A stretch of DNA of 64,000 bases from NCBI GenBank assembly GCA_958510875.1, contig OY294069.1, forward strand, positions 160,021,111 through 160,085,110, given 5' to 3'. The position numbers and the translations under genes are program-made. This DNA comes from Endomychus coccineus (Eukaryota > Arthropoda > Insecta > Coleoptera > Endomychidae). The notes below the pieces were generated by a model that did not search any database, was not told where the DNA came from, and was given only the letters and a program-made list of their open reading frames with translations. Positions within the stretch are counted from its first letter, which is position 1, and each line of letters starts with the position of its first letter. This document shows, piece after piece, positions 20,693 to 31,164 of the stretch.

Positions 20693-20852
20693 AGCCGAAA
20701 AAATCTCTTACACGATACAGATTTCATACAAGCAAAATTAAACCATATCGACAATCTCGTTTATGAATAACAAAAACATCAATATAAGTTCCATGTTACT
20801 CACGTATAGAGATAAAAATTAGTCTACAAAGTATTATTTATGGGTCGTGGAC

Positions 20853-20990
20853 AAAGTATAGTATTCTACTTGCATATTATGGCTATTATTCACTTGGATG
20901 ATTTACGACACTCGCCTGCGGCTCGTGCCGTAAACTTCATCCACGTGAATAATAGTCAACATAATATGCTCGTTGAATAATATACTATTA
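20853..20990. repeat. Long near-perfect palindrome (~138 bp)
   Basis: The left arm (AGTATTCTACTTGCATATTA then TGGCTATTATTCAC) and right arm (GTGAATAATAGTC then AACATAATATGCTCGTTGAA) are reverse complements with few mismatches. They close on the loop TCGCCTGCGGCTCG near 20912. Such a hairpin could be a palindromic MITE or a recombinase-associated structure. It lies ~160 bp after the tyrosine-recombinase stop. Confidence 0.8.
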
Positions 20991-21171
20991 TATGTATTGA
21001 CATATGTACAAACATAGATAATGCTTAATTAATTTTTACTACTGTCAAACTCTCAAGGCTAACTATCAATAATAAAAATGATCATACAAAAATAAGTTGG
21101 CATGTTTAATTTTTTTAAATACCTATTATTCGTCTAGAAACATAAGTCAAAATTGTTCATTGACGTAGCTA

Positions 21172-21483
21172 CATGGTATGATATTGGACGATAGGCGAGT
21201 TAAAGTGCATGAAATTGCTGAAGCTGTGGGCATCTCAACCGAACGGGTACGGAACGTTTTCAAGAAATTTTTGAATATGAGGAAGCTATCTGCCCCTGGG
21301 TGCCGCATTTGCTCTCTAATGTCAACAAGCACGACCGTGTGATAACTTGAAAGAAGTGTTTGGCGATGTTCAAGAGCGATAATAAGAACTTTTTGCGCCG
21401 TTTCGTAACCGTGGACAAAACATGGATCCATCACAACACACCAAAGACCAAAGACCAGTCGAAATAGTGGAATTATCCTGAAG
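21172..21483 (+). pseudogene. mariner transposase, middle part
   Basis: The plus strand reads HGMILDDRRVKVHEIAEAVG then ISTERVRNVFKKFLNMRKLS (21172-21290). After frame breaks it reads NKNFLRRFVTVDKTWIHHNT (~21382-21440) with the first catalytic Asp in VDKTW, then KDQSK, a stop and WNYP. It is interrupted at 21484 by a small DNA transposon and continues at 22566. The antisense open frame at 21147-21614 is a shadow of this. Confidence 0.82.
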
Positions 21484-22565
21484 CACAGTGGGCCAACTCG
21501 CTTCAAAACATGGACATTAAGGAAAAAAAAGGTGAGCGTTCGAACTTTAAATCCATGAAATCGTGTGCAGATGGCACTAGTGCGTACTAGTCCAACGTTC
21601 TGGTGACATTCCACTCACTAATCTCTATGATACGTTTCGTGTTAGTTGCCGGTAACATAGGCTCGAAAAACGGCCCGGTTTACATCATTTATATTGCGTC
21701 ATTTTTAATGAGTGACAGTGATCCGACCCAGTTCCAACGATCACATACGATGGGTAGAACCCCGAAAGTGAAGTTTATCACATTTCTTACCCTTTTATAA
21801 AGTATTTCGACTTAAACTAAAGTACATTTTAACTTGTGTCGCGTAAGATCGAAATTCTCAAACATCATTGGCTACAAAATTTTCTCCGCGTTGCTCAGCT
21901 TCACTACAACCTTAATCATGTAGTTGATGATTTCAAAAGAAATCGCTTGGGCAAGTTTGCCCCATTTCAGTGGACGACCGTTTTTCTGCGGTGTGGAAGG
22001 GCAAGCCAAGCGCGCCATGCAAGGCTGTACTGTAGGAGTGCCCCGTGCACTTTATGTACTCAGTTACCAGCTGATAAATAATGATAATTAATTAACTAAT
22101 TAATTATTAATCATGGGTTGGAAAAATTCTTAAATTTTTTCCAACTAAAAATTTAAAATATCAATTTTTTTCATCTAAATCAAAATAATCATGATTTGAA
22201 TCGTATTTACCATTACTATTAATTTCTTTCCTTTCAATGTACCAAACTAATTATAAAATAATAAGTAGATGTAAGCGATGAAGGGGACTACGAATTTTTT
22301 TAGCTGTTATAAATATTCAATAAAACGTTCAAATACGACAATTCCTACCTTTAATGCATAATCAGTGACCCCAAAAAACGTTAACCCAAAGTTTCATACG
22401 AATCAGCAAAATTTATATTTTTTGATCCTCCATATTGAATTTTGCATTTTCGACATCAAATTCGTAATCAGCGTCCCGAAAAATTCATAGGGACACAGTT
22501 TTGTAGGTTTTTTTGTATTCATTTTCTGTCTATCTCCAGGTTATCAAGCGAGTTGGCCTACTGTG
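21484..22565 (+). mobile_element. Non-autonomous DNA transposon, 1082 bp, CACAGTG ends, 5-bp TSD (Transib-like?)
   Basis: The left end CACAGTGGGCCAACTCGCTT (21484-21503) and right end AAGCGAGTTGGCCTACTGTG (22546-22565) are inverted repeats matching at 19 of 20 positions. Flanks TGAAG (21479-21483) and TGACG (22566-22570) look like a 5-bp target duplication with one mutation. Excising the element with one copy restores the mariner order ...TCCTGACGAATCGAAG. Terminal CACNNTG and a GC-leaning 5-bp duplication are features of Transib, the RAG-related superfamily. The interior has no transposase; open frames at 21603-21800 and 21836-22081 have no recognised motif. The family assignment is inferred from ends only. 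Confidence 0.75.
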
Positions 22566-23035
22566 TGACGAATCGAAGCCAAAAATGCCAAAATGAGTTT
22601 ATCGGTCAATAAACTTATGGCGACAGTTTTTTGGGTATCTTCCATATCGATTACCTTGAAAAGGGCATAATGATCACCGGCATATATAACGCAGAGCTGT
22701 TGGCCGCATTTGGTGAAGAAAAGAGTGCTTTTCCACCAGGGCAACGCACCAGCGTACAGGTCCGCAGTGCCAATGGCAAAATTGCATGAATTGTGGTACG
22801 AATTGGTTCGTCATCTACCATATTCTCCAGATTTGGCCCCTGCGATTTTTATTTATTTCCAAATTTGAAGAAATGGTTCGGCGGAACGAGATTTGGCTCC
22901 AACGATGAGGCCATCGCTGAAACAAACGCCTATTTTGAAGGATTTCCGAAATCGTATTATTTGGAAGGGTTCGAAAAATTAGAAAACGTTGGTTGTAGCC
23001 CCTTGTATCGGTCTACAAGAAGATTATGTTGATTA
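22566..23035 (+). pseudogene. mariner transposase, C-terminal part
   Basis: It resumes the mariner with ESKPKMPKMSLSVNKLMATV (shifted frames), then ITGIYNAELLAAFGE. The second catalytic region is degraded (FPPGQRTSVQ where HQDNAPAH is expected). It ends with CDFYLFPNLKKWFGGTRFGS and NDEAIAETNAYFEG to a stop at ~23030. Several frameshifts. Confidence 0.8.
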
Positions 23036-24429
23036 TTATCTCGGGTTATATAAATTTTCAATGTAGCTACTTATCGAAAGCCTCTAGGCTTTGGAATTCT
23101 CCACTTCATATTAGCAAACTGAAGAACTCCCGATATGCTATTTTGGCTAAAAAATGATGAATATTTATCAAATTATTCAGTTTGGCATTTAAATTGGTAA
23201 CTTACTATTCATTCTACGGGGCGTCAGCCTGTAGTATAGGAATCTTCCATCCCTATACGAGTTTACCTAAAATCCCCAAATTATAGAATGCGACCTTATT
23301 TCTATTTAGTAATGTTATTATAAGTATATGTTTAGATCTCGGAGCTGACCCACAAAGCAATATGTTTAATGTTGCGTTAATATATTAAACATATTGTTTG
23401 GCACAGATACCTTGACATCTTAGACTAGTTTAACTAGGACAATAACAATAACATCACATTACATTTATTATATATATATATACTTATGTTGGACATTTAG
23501 AAGATAAGATCATTCATTCATATACATCATTCAGATATTGACGGTATTGTCATTGATTTTTACTTGTACCAATGGTATTTATATAGAGCGAGACATTAAG
23601 CCATAATGGCGTCGAACTCTACATTAAGCAAAGTATAGCTTTTGTAAGGGTTGTGTTTCTATGCCTCCACCAGGACCACGAGTCAGTTAAGGGCAAACCG
23701 CCCAACCTTAAGAGCTCTTCCCCACATGGCGACCCTTGCCAGAGCTCTTCCCCACAAGCCCCTGTTCTCACTTGGTGCCTTTTGTTACTTGAAGGTAACT
23801 TAAGACATCGCAGAAAGTTTCATCAAGACTCATTTTGACTAATGACTTTTCAAAGTTTCTGAATAATATATTATGTGTACATCCATACATCAAATTGCGG
23901 TAGTATGTGTTATAGAAGCAAACTGTGTACGTAATGCAGTGCAAACATCTACGAAGAGAATTATCTAAAATGCACTCATAAATTGCGAATGGCAGCGCCT
24001 AGTTTGGTAAACATAGTTTAGGATATTAGACCAGTTGAAGGTTTAAATGGAGTTAATTAAACATAGTTCAGTGATCTGTGAGCATATTTGACCGGGAACT
24101 TCATAGCTAATTTAAGCGTACGACTTCCCGACATTGACTGTACAAGTACATTGCACTAGTTAATATTAGATAACGATCTGTTTATATACTGACATTTTAT
24201 ATTGGAGTTTGCACCGACAAATGGTCGACTATTGCGAACTATTAATTGTTCTGTTATTATACAAACAGTAGGTTTTGACTCAACGATCACAATCTGCACG
24301 CGATTATAAACTAGAAAAACAGCAGCATGGCATTGAGTAGCGTGAAAATCGTTCTTGTACAGATTGAAATAAAAACTGAAAGTGCAAGACCATTATCAAG
24401 AGCTATTGTATTTAGTGTAGGATAATAGA
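23036..24429. other. No recognisable gene; TA microsatellite and a short duplicated motif
   Basis: (TA)n at ~23468-23482. Near 23710-23755 the 16-bp text AGAGCTCTTCCCCACA occurs twice around TGGCGACCCTTGCCA, which has the look of an LTR primer-binding region; LTRs could not be paired. Confidence 0.35.
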
Positions 24430-25650
24430 TTGCGCCACAATCGAAAACTCCATGTGACCTTTGTGATGTACCATCTTTAATTAGAACGCATTATATTTTT
24501 CAGACTGATATGTCATTCTGGTTTGTTTTGACACCCAGCTGAAGCAAGCAACCTTGACAATTTTTGTAAACATGGAAAAAAGTTAATTTCGCGTCTTGAT
24601 TAAACATTATTTCTTGCGTGGAAAAAACGTTACGCAAACAAAAGCATCGCTTGTTAAGCATTATGGGGACTCTTCACCATCGATTGGAACGATTCAGAAG
24701 TGCTTTATTGGAGATCTTAATCACATTTTTTTTGGCTGTCATCTTCACGAAAATAAAAGACTCACCTTCAATAAAAAATTACAAGAGCTAGGCGTCATGT
24801 TTCCGACCAACATTGTAAATATTTTAAATTACAACGACATCAAAATATATAACACAATTTTTCAGTACATAATACAAAATAATATTTCAATTTAAAAATG
24901 TAACCAACATCTAATAAAAAAAAAATTTGTGGCTAAAAGAGACAACTCTAAGGCCAACAACCCCCCCGCAACAACAACATATTGGCATCTCAACCGAAAG
25001 GGTACGGACCATTTTGCATAAATTTTTGAATATGAGAAAGATATCTGTCATATGGGTGCCAAATTTGCTCTCTGTTGACAATAAGCGGAAAGTGTGACAA
25101 CTTCAAAGGAGTGTTTCGCGAAGTTCAAGCGCGAACACCAACCAAAGACCAAAGAACAATCGAACTGGCCAACAAAGTCATGGCGACAATTTGGTGGGAT
25201 GCACACAGTATCGTCCATATCGATTAGCTTGAAAAGGGCAAAACGATCACCGGCGTATATTATGCAGAGCTGTTGGATCGATTCGACGCCGATATGAAGC
25301 TAAAGCGGCCGCGTTTGGCAAAGAAAAAAGTACTCTTTCATCAGGACAACGCACCGGCGCACAGCAAAATTGAATGAATTGGGCTACGAATTGGTCCGTC
25401 ATCCACCATATTCTCCAGATTTGCTCCCCTACGATTTTTATCTATTTCCAAACTTGCAGAAATGGCTCGGCGGGAAAAGATTTGGCTCCAACGATGAGGT
25501 CATCGCTGAAACAAACGCCTATTTTGAAGGATTGCTGCAACCGTATTGGAAAGGGATTGAAAAATTAGAAAAAAGTTGGACGAAGTGTATCAGGCCTACA
25601 AGAAGATTATGTTGAGAAATAAAATAAGTTTTGACCAAATAAATCATTTA
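24430..25650 (+). mobile_element. mariner copy, degraded, interrupted by a LINE 3' end
   Basis: The leader (24430-24570) matches the 63.7-kb copy. Coding: KHYFLRGKNVTQTKASLVKH and YGDSSPSIGTI, then a LINE insert at ~24701-24980. It then resumes ISTERVRTILHKFLNMRK-like text, a degraded central part, and the last region LGYELVRHPPYSPDLLPYDF (third catalytic Asp of YSPDL) to FEGLLQPYWKGIEKL, ending at ~25616. HQDNAPAHS (second Asp) can be read at ~25335-25365. Frame breaks throughout. Mariner sequence between residues ~45 and ~90 is missing at the LINE insertion. Confidence 0.82.
24701..24980 (+). pseudogene. LINE 3'-terminal fragment inserted in mariner
   Basis: 24712-24895 reads GDLNHIFFGCHLHENKRLTF then QELGVMFPTNIVNILN and ends QYIIQNNISI plus stop, similar to the C-terminal zinc-finger end of LINE ORF2 (HifwgC-type). 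An A-rich stretch and CGCAACAACAACAT follow, as a 3' tail. Mariner continues at 24981. It is severely 5'-truncated, as usual for LINEs. Confidence 0.65.
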
Positions 25651-25655
25651 CCTAT

Positions 25656-26860
25656 GGTTTTACGAAAAAACTCATTTCAAATTGAAATTCGGTTATGAAG
25701 TCGGTAAAAGCAACGCAATATAATGAGAACAACATTTTGCCTTTTCATAATATTTTATCTTTCATATTATGGAAGATAATAATTGTGAGATTGTCATAGT
25801 ATGATATTATCAACTATATGGTGAAGGCAACATAGGTAGTGATTGTTGAAAAAAATTAATGAAAATGGAAAGCACAGGTAAAAACAGAAACAATGATAAA
25901 ATCACAGTTACTGTAAGCAAAATTTCGGAAGCAAGACAAAATCAAAATATAGAACTAATGAGCAAAAAATAATGAGTACCTCCTTGAGAATAATAATAAT
26001 ACAATTAATTAAAAGCATGCTTTTACAAAACTACTTCTCCTGGTACAAACAATTTATAATCACTGCTCTGATATCGACACAATGAAATAAAAGTTAACCC
26101 CGTTGTTTTACAGCTGCAAGTATCAACTTGAGATGAATGAATATACCTATATGTTCATTTATATCTAATTTTCTTACAGGTACAAGTAGTTGGAATTACT
26201 TTTGCAGGGGTTAACTAAGGAAGAAGGTAGTTCCTTGACCATTTGAGTTGGGCACAAATTATAGTTTCGTAACTCATAACCAAATTGCAAGGAATCAATG
26301 GGCTCGAATAGAGGATGATATGAATCCTTCCATAAATAAACTTGTGCTGAAGACCGTAAACAGTGTTGGTACATTTCATCCGAAGTGCATATCACTCGTG
26401 ACAAGTTTAACCCAAATTCTATGTTCTAGGAAGTAACTTTATGGAAGTTTGTCAGGTGTTATTTTTTGTTTGGATATAAGGTAAGTATACACTTCTTTTA
26501 GATTTGCTTACTGCTGTTCTGTCAATAACCCATTCCCCATTGATAAAAGTGCACATTGAACAAAATGGATTGCTGCTATAGACACTACTTGCTTCGTGTT
26601 GCCTATGCGACTAGTAATGTCACATCCTGTCAAAGAATGTAACACAGGCAATATATTAGAAATATTTTCACCAAGAGATTCAGCGGCCAAATGACATGCT
26701 AAAACATGGTTATCTAATGAGACTCTTGAAACCACAAACCTCGAATTAGACAAGTTGGCAAATCCAGATTCAAATATTATTATGAAAAATCAAAATGTCC
26801 TTCATAATATTGCATTGCTTTTACCGAATTTCAATTTGAAATGAGTTTTCTGGTAAAACC
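25656..26860. mobile_element. 1.2-kb element with ~100-bp terminal inverted repeats enclosing a Cys-rich protein relic
   Basis: The left arm from 25656 (GGTTTTACGAAAAAACTCAT then TTCAAATTGAAATTCGG) and the reverse complement of 26772-26860 (GGTTTTACCAGAAAACTCAT then TTCAAATTGAAATTCGG) align over ~90-100 bp. The left arm has a 12-bp insertion. The left end abuts the 3' end of the mariner. No convincing target duplication was found, so it is either old or an inverted pair. The minus strand carries the protein relic at 26174-26760. Confidence 0.6.
26174..26760 (-). pseudogene. Relic of a multicopy Cys-rich insect protein (TGCDITS / HCLR type)
   Basis: Minus strand 26508-26753: SLGENISNILPVLHSLTGCD then ITSRIGNTKQ. 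26174-26404: MYQHCLRSSAQVYLWKDSYH then PLFEPIDSLQFGYELRN and SSLVNPCKSNSN. In the family I recall, an LHaltGCDtTS block is followed by a YxHCLRaxxQvxxW block and then a Cys-rich tail starting near NPC. Here the tail is lost after one Cys. Stops and a frameshift lie at 26405-26507. The biochemical function is unknown to me. The family is repetitive in arthropod genomes and is probably transposon-linked. Confidence 0.5.
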
Positions 26861-28239
26861 GTCGGTTTTAAGTAAAAAATTCACGATTTGGTATCAACAA
26901 CGGCTTGATACGATGAGCGGTTGTCTAGAATAAAGGATGCGCTCTCCCCCCTCTTCTCTCCACCTTGGTAACTACTTTCTCGGCCTGCAACATGCATTTT
27001 CCTTGGCACTATCATCCTACAGAGTAGAATGAGTAAAGAAACCGCGGCCCTCATCGTTGCATACGAAAGTCACCTCAGTTCCTACACTAATTAGAAAGTG
27101 AAACATACATTCTAGGTTAACAGTTCTGAGAATCAGTTGGTGACAGCCCACTTATGGCCCACTTGGCATAACGTCACATTATCAAAAAAGTATCAGTGGT
27201 ATCAGCTGTGTATTTTCTTAAATTTATGACTGTACGTGAGAGAAATTTTCATAGAACGGTAAAGTGCAGTGCATCAGTAATATATTAACAACAAAAAACA
27301 ATACATTCATACATAATACAACGTAATAAATTTATTAGTTTTTCTTCAATGAAAATGGTAAATATTGGATAGAACTGGGATGTTTCATGGGAGAATGTAA
27401 GGTATAGATGTGCCGTTATTCCAATACTTTATATGAGATATTTGTTTAGTACAAATGTCGAAGTGTTTTTCTTGCCAAATAAAATATAGCTCAATCATTT
27501 ATTAAAAAATATTCCATGTTTTGGTTCTTATAAATATACGTATATGCTAAATTTAGGTAAAACTATATGAGGCGATTTCATCTGCAAATCCTTTTTTGTC
27601 CTCTTGTAAGGTTATTGTTTTCGTCTTTGTATATCCTGGTTTGTATTGAATAAACTTATAATTGAAATATTCCATATTTCATTTGTACCTAGTCATTGAT
27701 ACTTTTTTGAAGTATCTTTTTTTAATGTCATGCACGTTGGATTTGCGGGAGCGTCCGAATTTCTCAACAGTCAGACTCCTGGAGAGCCAATTTAAATTTA
27801 ATATTAACAATGTACTGTTTGCATTCACTAAGGACAATGAAACTACACATGAACACGTGTTGCATGCGATTACATCTATTGCTGTTTTATAGATTCGTTT
27901 CACAATGCTACTATTAATTAAATGGAGAATATTAGATAACACATTAACAATACCGGTTCAAGAGAATTAGGTCTAGAGCAGTTTGCACCGCTACCAACGT
28001 TATATCCAGTCGATGGATTTCATCTTAATCGATCCAATTTACTTGCAAATTTTGGAACAATTACAGCAATTACCTTATAACTGAACATGTAGTCGCATAC
28101 AATGTTATATAATATAATAAATGTAAATCAAATAAAATCAAAACTGTACGCGTTGATTCGAATATTTTGCGACATGTTCTGAGCAATTTTTCTAGTCCAC
28201 AAAACTACATAACAAAGATAGAATAAAAATAAAACGTTT
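26861..28239. other. No recognisable gene
   Basis: AT-rich except for a C/T-rich patch near 26940-27000. Open frames at 27662-27942 have no recognised motif. Confidence 0.4.
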
Positions 28240-28750
28240 CGCTCGCGTATATATTAATTGGACAGAATCCATAATTGTTCGATGGTGCCACTAGCAGAAA
28301 AGCTGACTTTACTGCGTTTCAGAAAGTTCACAGAATCTGCGACCAAATGTGAAGTTAATCTGTCTTTATTACCAACTTCCTCTGATACGACGAATCTCCA
28401 TAGCCGAAGAGTATATTTTCAAGTGCAGGCTTGGTTGGGCAATGCCTTGGATCTCTTGGGGTTGGAAAAAGAACGGTGCAAGGACTTGAACCAGAGATGA
28501 GTACAAGGGAACAAGTGCCTGAAAACGTAATGAAGCTAATCCCTTGCGGTTTTAAAACCAATAATTGTGCTGCAAAGTGTTAATGTAGAACAGTATTTTG
28601 CAAGTACTGTGGAGCGGAAAACTGCAGCAATGTGTCCTCATTCGATGAAGAGGAAACTAAGATTGATAAGGCTCCCTCGCAAGTTTTCCAATGTCACGAC
28701 AGTGCAGGTGAAGAACCACCAAAGAAGGGGAAAAGCCAGACAATTTTGAA
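28240..28750 (+). pseudogene. Second Cys-rich multicopy protein relic (LPTSSDTTNLHSRRVYFQVQ type)
   Basis: 28258-28497 reads KLTLLRFRKFTESATKCEVN, LSLLPTSSDTTNLHSRRVYF and QVQAWLGNALDL. This fits the insect pattern LRYrkFcekva...LPPTSaAAkfHSlRVYfQVQ.W.G. About 40 bp after a stop, a shifted frame (~28545-28660) gives a Cys-rich tail with C-G-F-K, NNCAAKC, CKYCGAENCSN. It is related in architecture to the relic at 26174-26760 but on the opposite strand and not the same copy. Function unknown. Confidence 0.5.
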
Positions 28751-28799
28751 AAACGAATCGCCATAGACAAAAAAGTACAAACGTTCTCAATCAATGTAC

Positions 28800-29440
28800 T
28801 TACATAAAAAATCTTTCTTCTCATATAATCCCGATCTTAAAATCTGGCAACAAACAACTTGTCAAAAACTATAGACTAATTTCAAAGCTGTCAATCATAG
28901 CAATGATGCTATTTACACCGACTTCAGCAAGGCCTCTGACAAGATCGATCACTCAGTTTTTCTACGGTAGCTCGCTGGAGTCGGGGTAAATGGCAATCTG
29001 CTAAATTGGTTTGAATCTTATGTGACTGATCGTTGTCAAGCGGTAACAGTCGGTAACCACAAATCAGAATATCGCCAAATCACCTCTGGAGTGCCTCAAG
29101 GATCACATCAAGGGCCACTCTTATTTAATATTTATATTAATGATATATCCCAAGGCATTCGATTCACCAATTTTTTAATGTTTGCGGATGATCCAAATAT
29201 ATACCATCCAATTTCTGATGTTGACGACATCACGTTAATGCAGCAGGATATCAGTAACAGCAAAACAGTGTATAATCAATATTCACGACTCTACTAACAA
29301 GACAATATCTATCACCAATTTTGTAACTCTTTTTAGAATACTATAGATCCACTACATTGATAAATTACCTATCTGTGAATACTGTTTTTGGGTCAGTCCC
29401 GTTCGTATTCGTCCTCATAAATAAATAAATAAATAAACAT
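28800..29440 (+). pseudogene. LINE reverse transcriptase fragment with (AAAT)n tail
   Basis: The plus strand, with frameshifts, reads IPILKSGNKQLVKNYRLISK, a deletion, YTDFSKASDKIDHSVFL (motif A), GVGVNGNLLNWFESYVTDRC, SGVPQGSHQGPLLFNIYIND (motif B), and NFLMFADDPNIYHP (catalytic FADD). It then passes quickly to non-coding sequence and ends at (AAATA)n near 29420-29440. Thumb and tail are deleted. Confidence 0.8.
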
Positions 29441-30345
29441 AAAATGACATAAAATTTCGTAAATCCATCAACATGTGGTACGTTTTAACGAGATTAGATT
29501 CTTCTCCTATTTCATCAAGCCTCATCTGTTTTCCTCAATGAATCCAAGTTGGATTAATCTTAGAATTGGGACTAACGAATCATGAATGGACTAATGAATT
29601 AAATTATTTCTTCCATGCAGTGCCATCGCTACGGTTAGAAGGTAGTATATGCGAAGGAAACCACAACCAATGCAAGTCTTAAGCAAATAGAAACGTTCAC
29701 AGTCGGCTGGATCAACATTTGTGCATTTGCAGCCGAAACCGAATGTTAACACTACAGTTACTTCTCTTAATTCATGGAATATAAATTAGTAGCAATGTGA
29801 CCAAAACAATGATTATTGATTTACTGGACGGGGGTTGAAGGAATGCCGGAAACGACGAATGCGGAATACGGACGACTTAATAAGCGACCGTTGGCTCTAA
29901 AATCAAGTTGTGCAATCGGCTGGATGCAGAAATCGTGATGTATTGAAGCATAAGGATATAAAACGCAAATATCTAATAACCGGCATTAAAAGTAGACATA
30001 AACAAAACGTTACATTTCCATAAGCCGTAACACTAAAAACCAATTTGTGACGCCGATCGTTGACCGAGAGGCATTATTTGCGGATTTATGAGTGTTTATC
30101 CTTAGCTTTCAACATGTAATTTAGCTACTGGAGTGTATTAAAAGGGTTCCTGAAATAACATTCGTGGTTATAAACAGTGACCATTTACAGCAGATTGCAT
30201 TCATCCTGGATTTTTGTAAATAGTTCAGTCGTAAACAAATAAATGTTATGTCTTATACATGTATGATGGTGTAAAAACGTTTTGAACTTTCGAAACTTGG
30301 AAAATAACACTCTATTTCATACTAGAGCTTGTAACAATTTATGAT
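29441..30345. other. No recognisable gene
   Basis: AT-rich sequence. Nothing supported. Confidence 0.45.
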
Positions 30346-30379
30346 AACAACTGTTTCACCACACATGTGGTATTATCAA
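30346..30379 (-). ncRNA. Hammerhead-like motif, degenerate copy
   Basis: The minus strand reads TTGATAA, T, ACCAC-ATGT-GTGGT, GAAACAGTTGT. It is the same layout as the motif at 15502, with perfect stem II arms and the same extra base before the stem. The core differs from CUGANGA at two positions. No Penelope coding sequence is adjacent, so this is probably a solo terminal-repeat remnant. Confidence 0.4.
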
Positions 30380-30613
30380 AGCTTAGGAGTTATCAACTGA
30401 AGCTACATATAAAATTAAATCCCTAACTGGATGCAAATTGATGGGGACAGGCAATGGTTTGGGTGGGAGGATAATTACAAAGTGGTTGACAAGTACTGAT
30501 TTATATGTGTCGATCTGGTCATTTATTATTCCACTATTGTTTTAAAACTTCTATTTATTCTAGATTATTAGTTTATGTCCTTTTCCTGAATATATGAGAT
30601 ATCGGGACCAAGG

Positions 30614-31150
30614 GTGAAATTAATTAATGACAAAAAACTTATAGGACTGTTTTTTGACATGTTCAAAGCAGCTCTTCATAATCTACAAAGCACTGATTCG
30701 ACCTGTCTAGGAGTACTGTTCACATGTTTGGAGTTCGGCTCCCAAACATACGCTGAAGCTCTTGGATTCTATCCATTGTTCATTGACCTCCCTAGAACAT
30801 AGAAAGGTGGGAGACCTCTCCCTTTTCTATAGATATTTCCATGGTCGGTGTTCATCAGGAATCTCGTCTGTTATTCGACCACGAGAGATACCAGATAGGC
30901 GGAATGGACGAGCTCAAACTAGCCACCTCTTCCTTGTCAAGTTCGAGTCCTGCCGAACTCAATTTTTTTATCAAACAGCGAAGTTGTGGAACTCTTTACC
31001 TGGTGAAGTCTTTCCCTATGGCTATAACCTCCAAACCTTCAAGAAAAATTCGAATGCCTATCTCCTCTCCATACATTCCACTGCTGGCTCACACGATGTT
31101 CATCGTCCGTCTCGTGTAGTCAAAGCAACAAAAAATGGACACCGTAAACC
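30614..31150 (+). pseudogene. LINE family A, C-terminal fragment
   Basis: The plus strand reads GDLSLFYRYFHGRCSSGISS, VIRPREIPDRR, then FFYQTAKLWNSLPGEVFPYG and NLQTFKKNSNAYL across frame shifts. Related fragments lie at 39590-39775 (plus), 54840-55850 (minus, with RT) and 57000-57190 (minus). The style is the C-terminal part of a Jockey/CR1-type ORF2. It is followed at 31165 by a different LINE. Confidence 0.75.
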
Positions 31151-31164
31151 ACCACCTACTAGCA

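Noticed and set aside
21147..21614. 155-codon minus-strand open frame
   Set aside because: It is antisense to the mariner transposase and to the inserted transposon's left end; no motif of its own.
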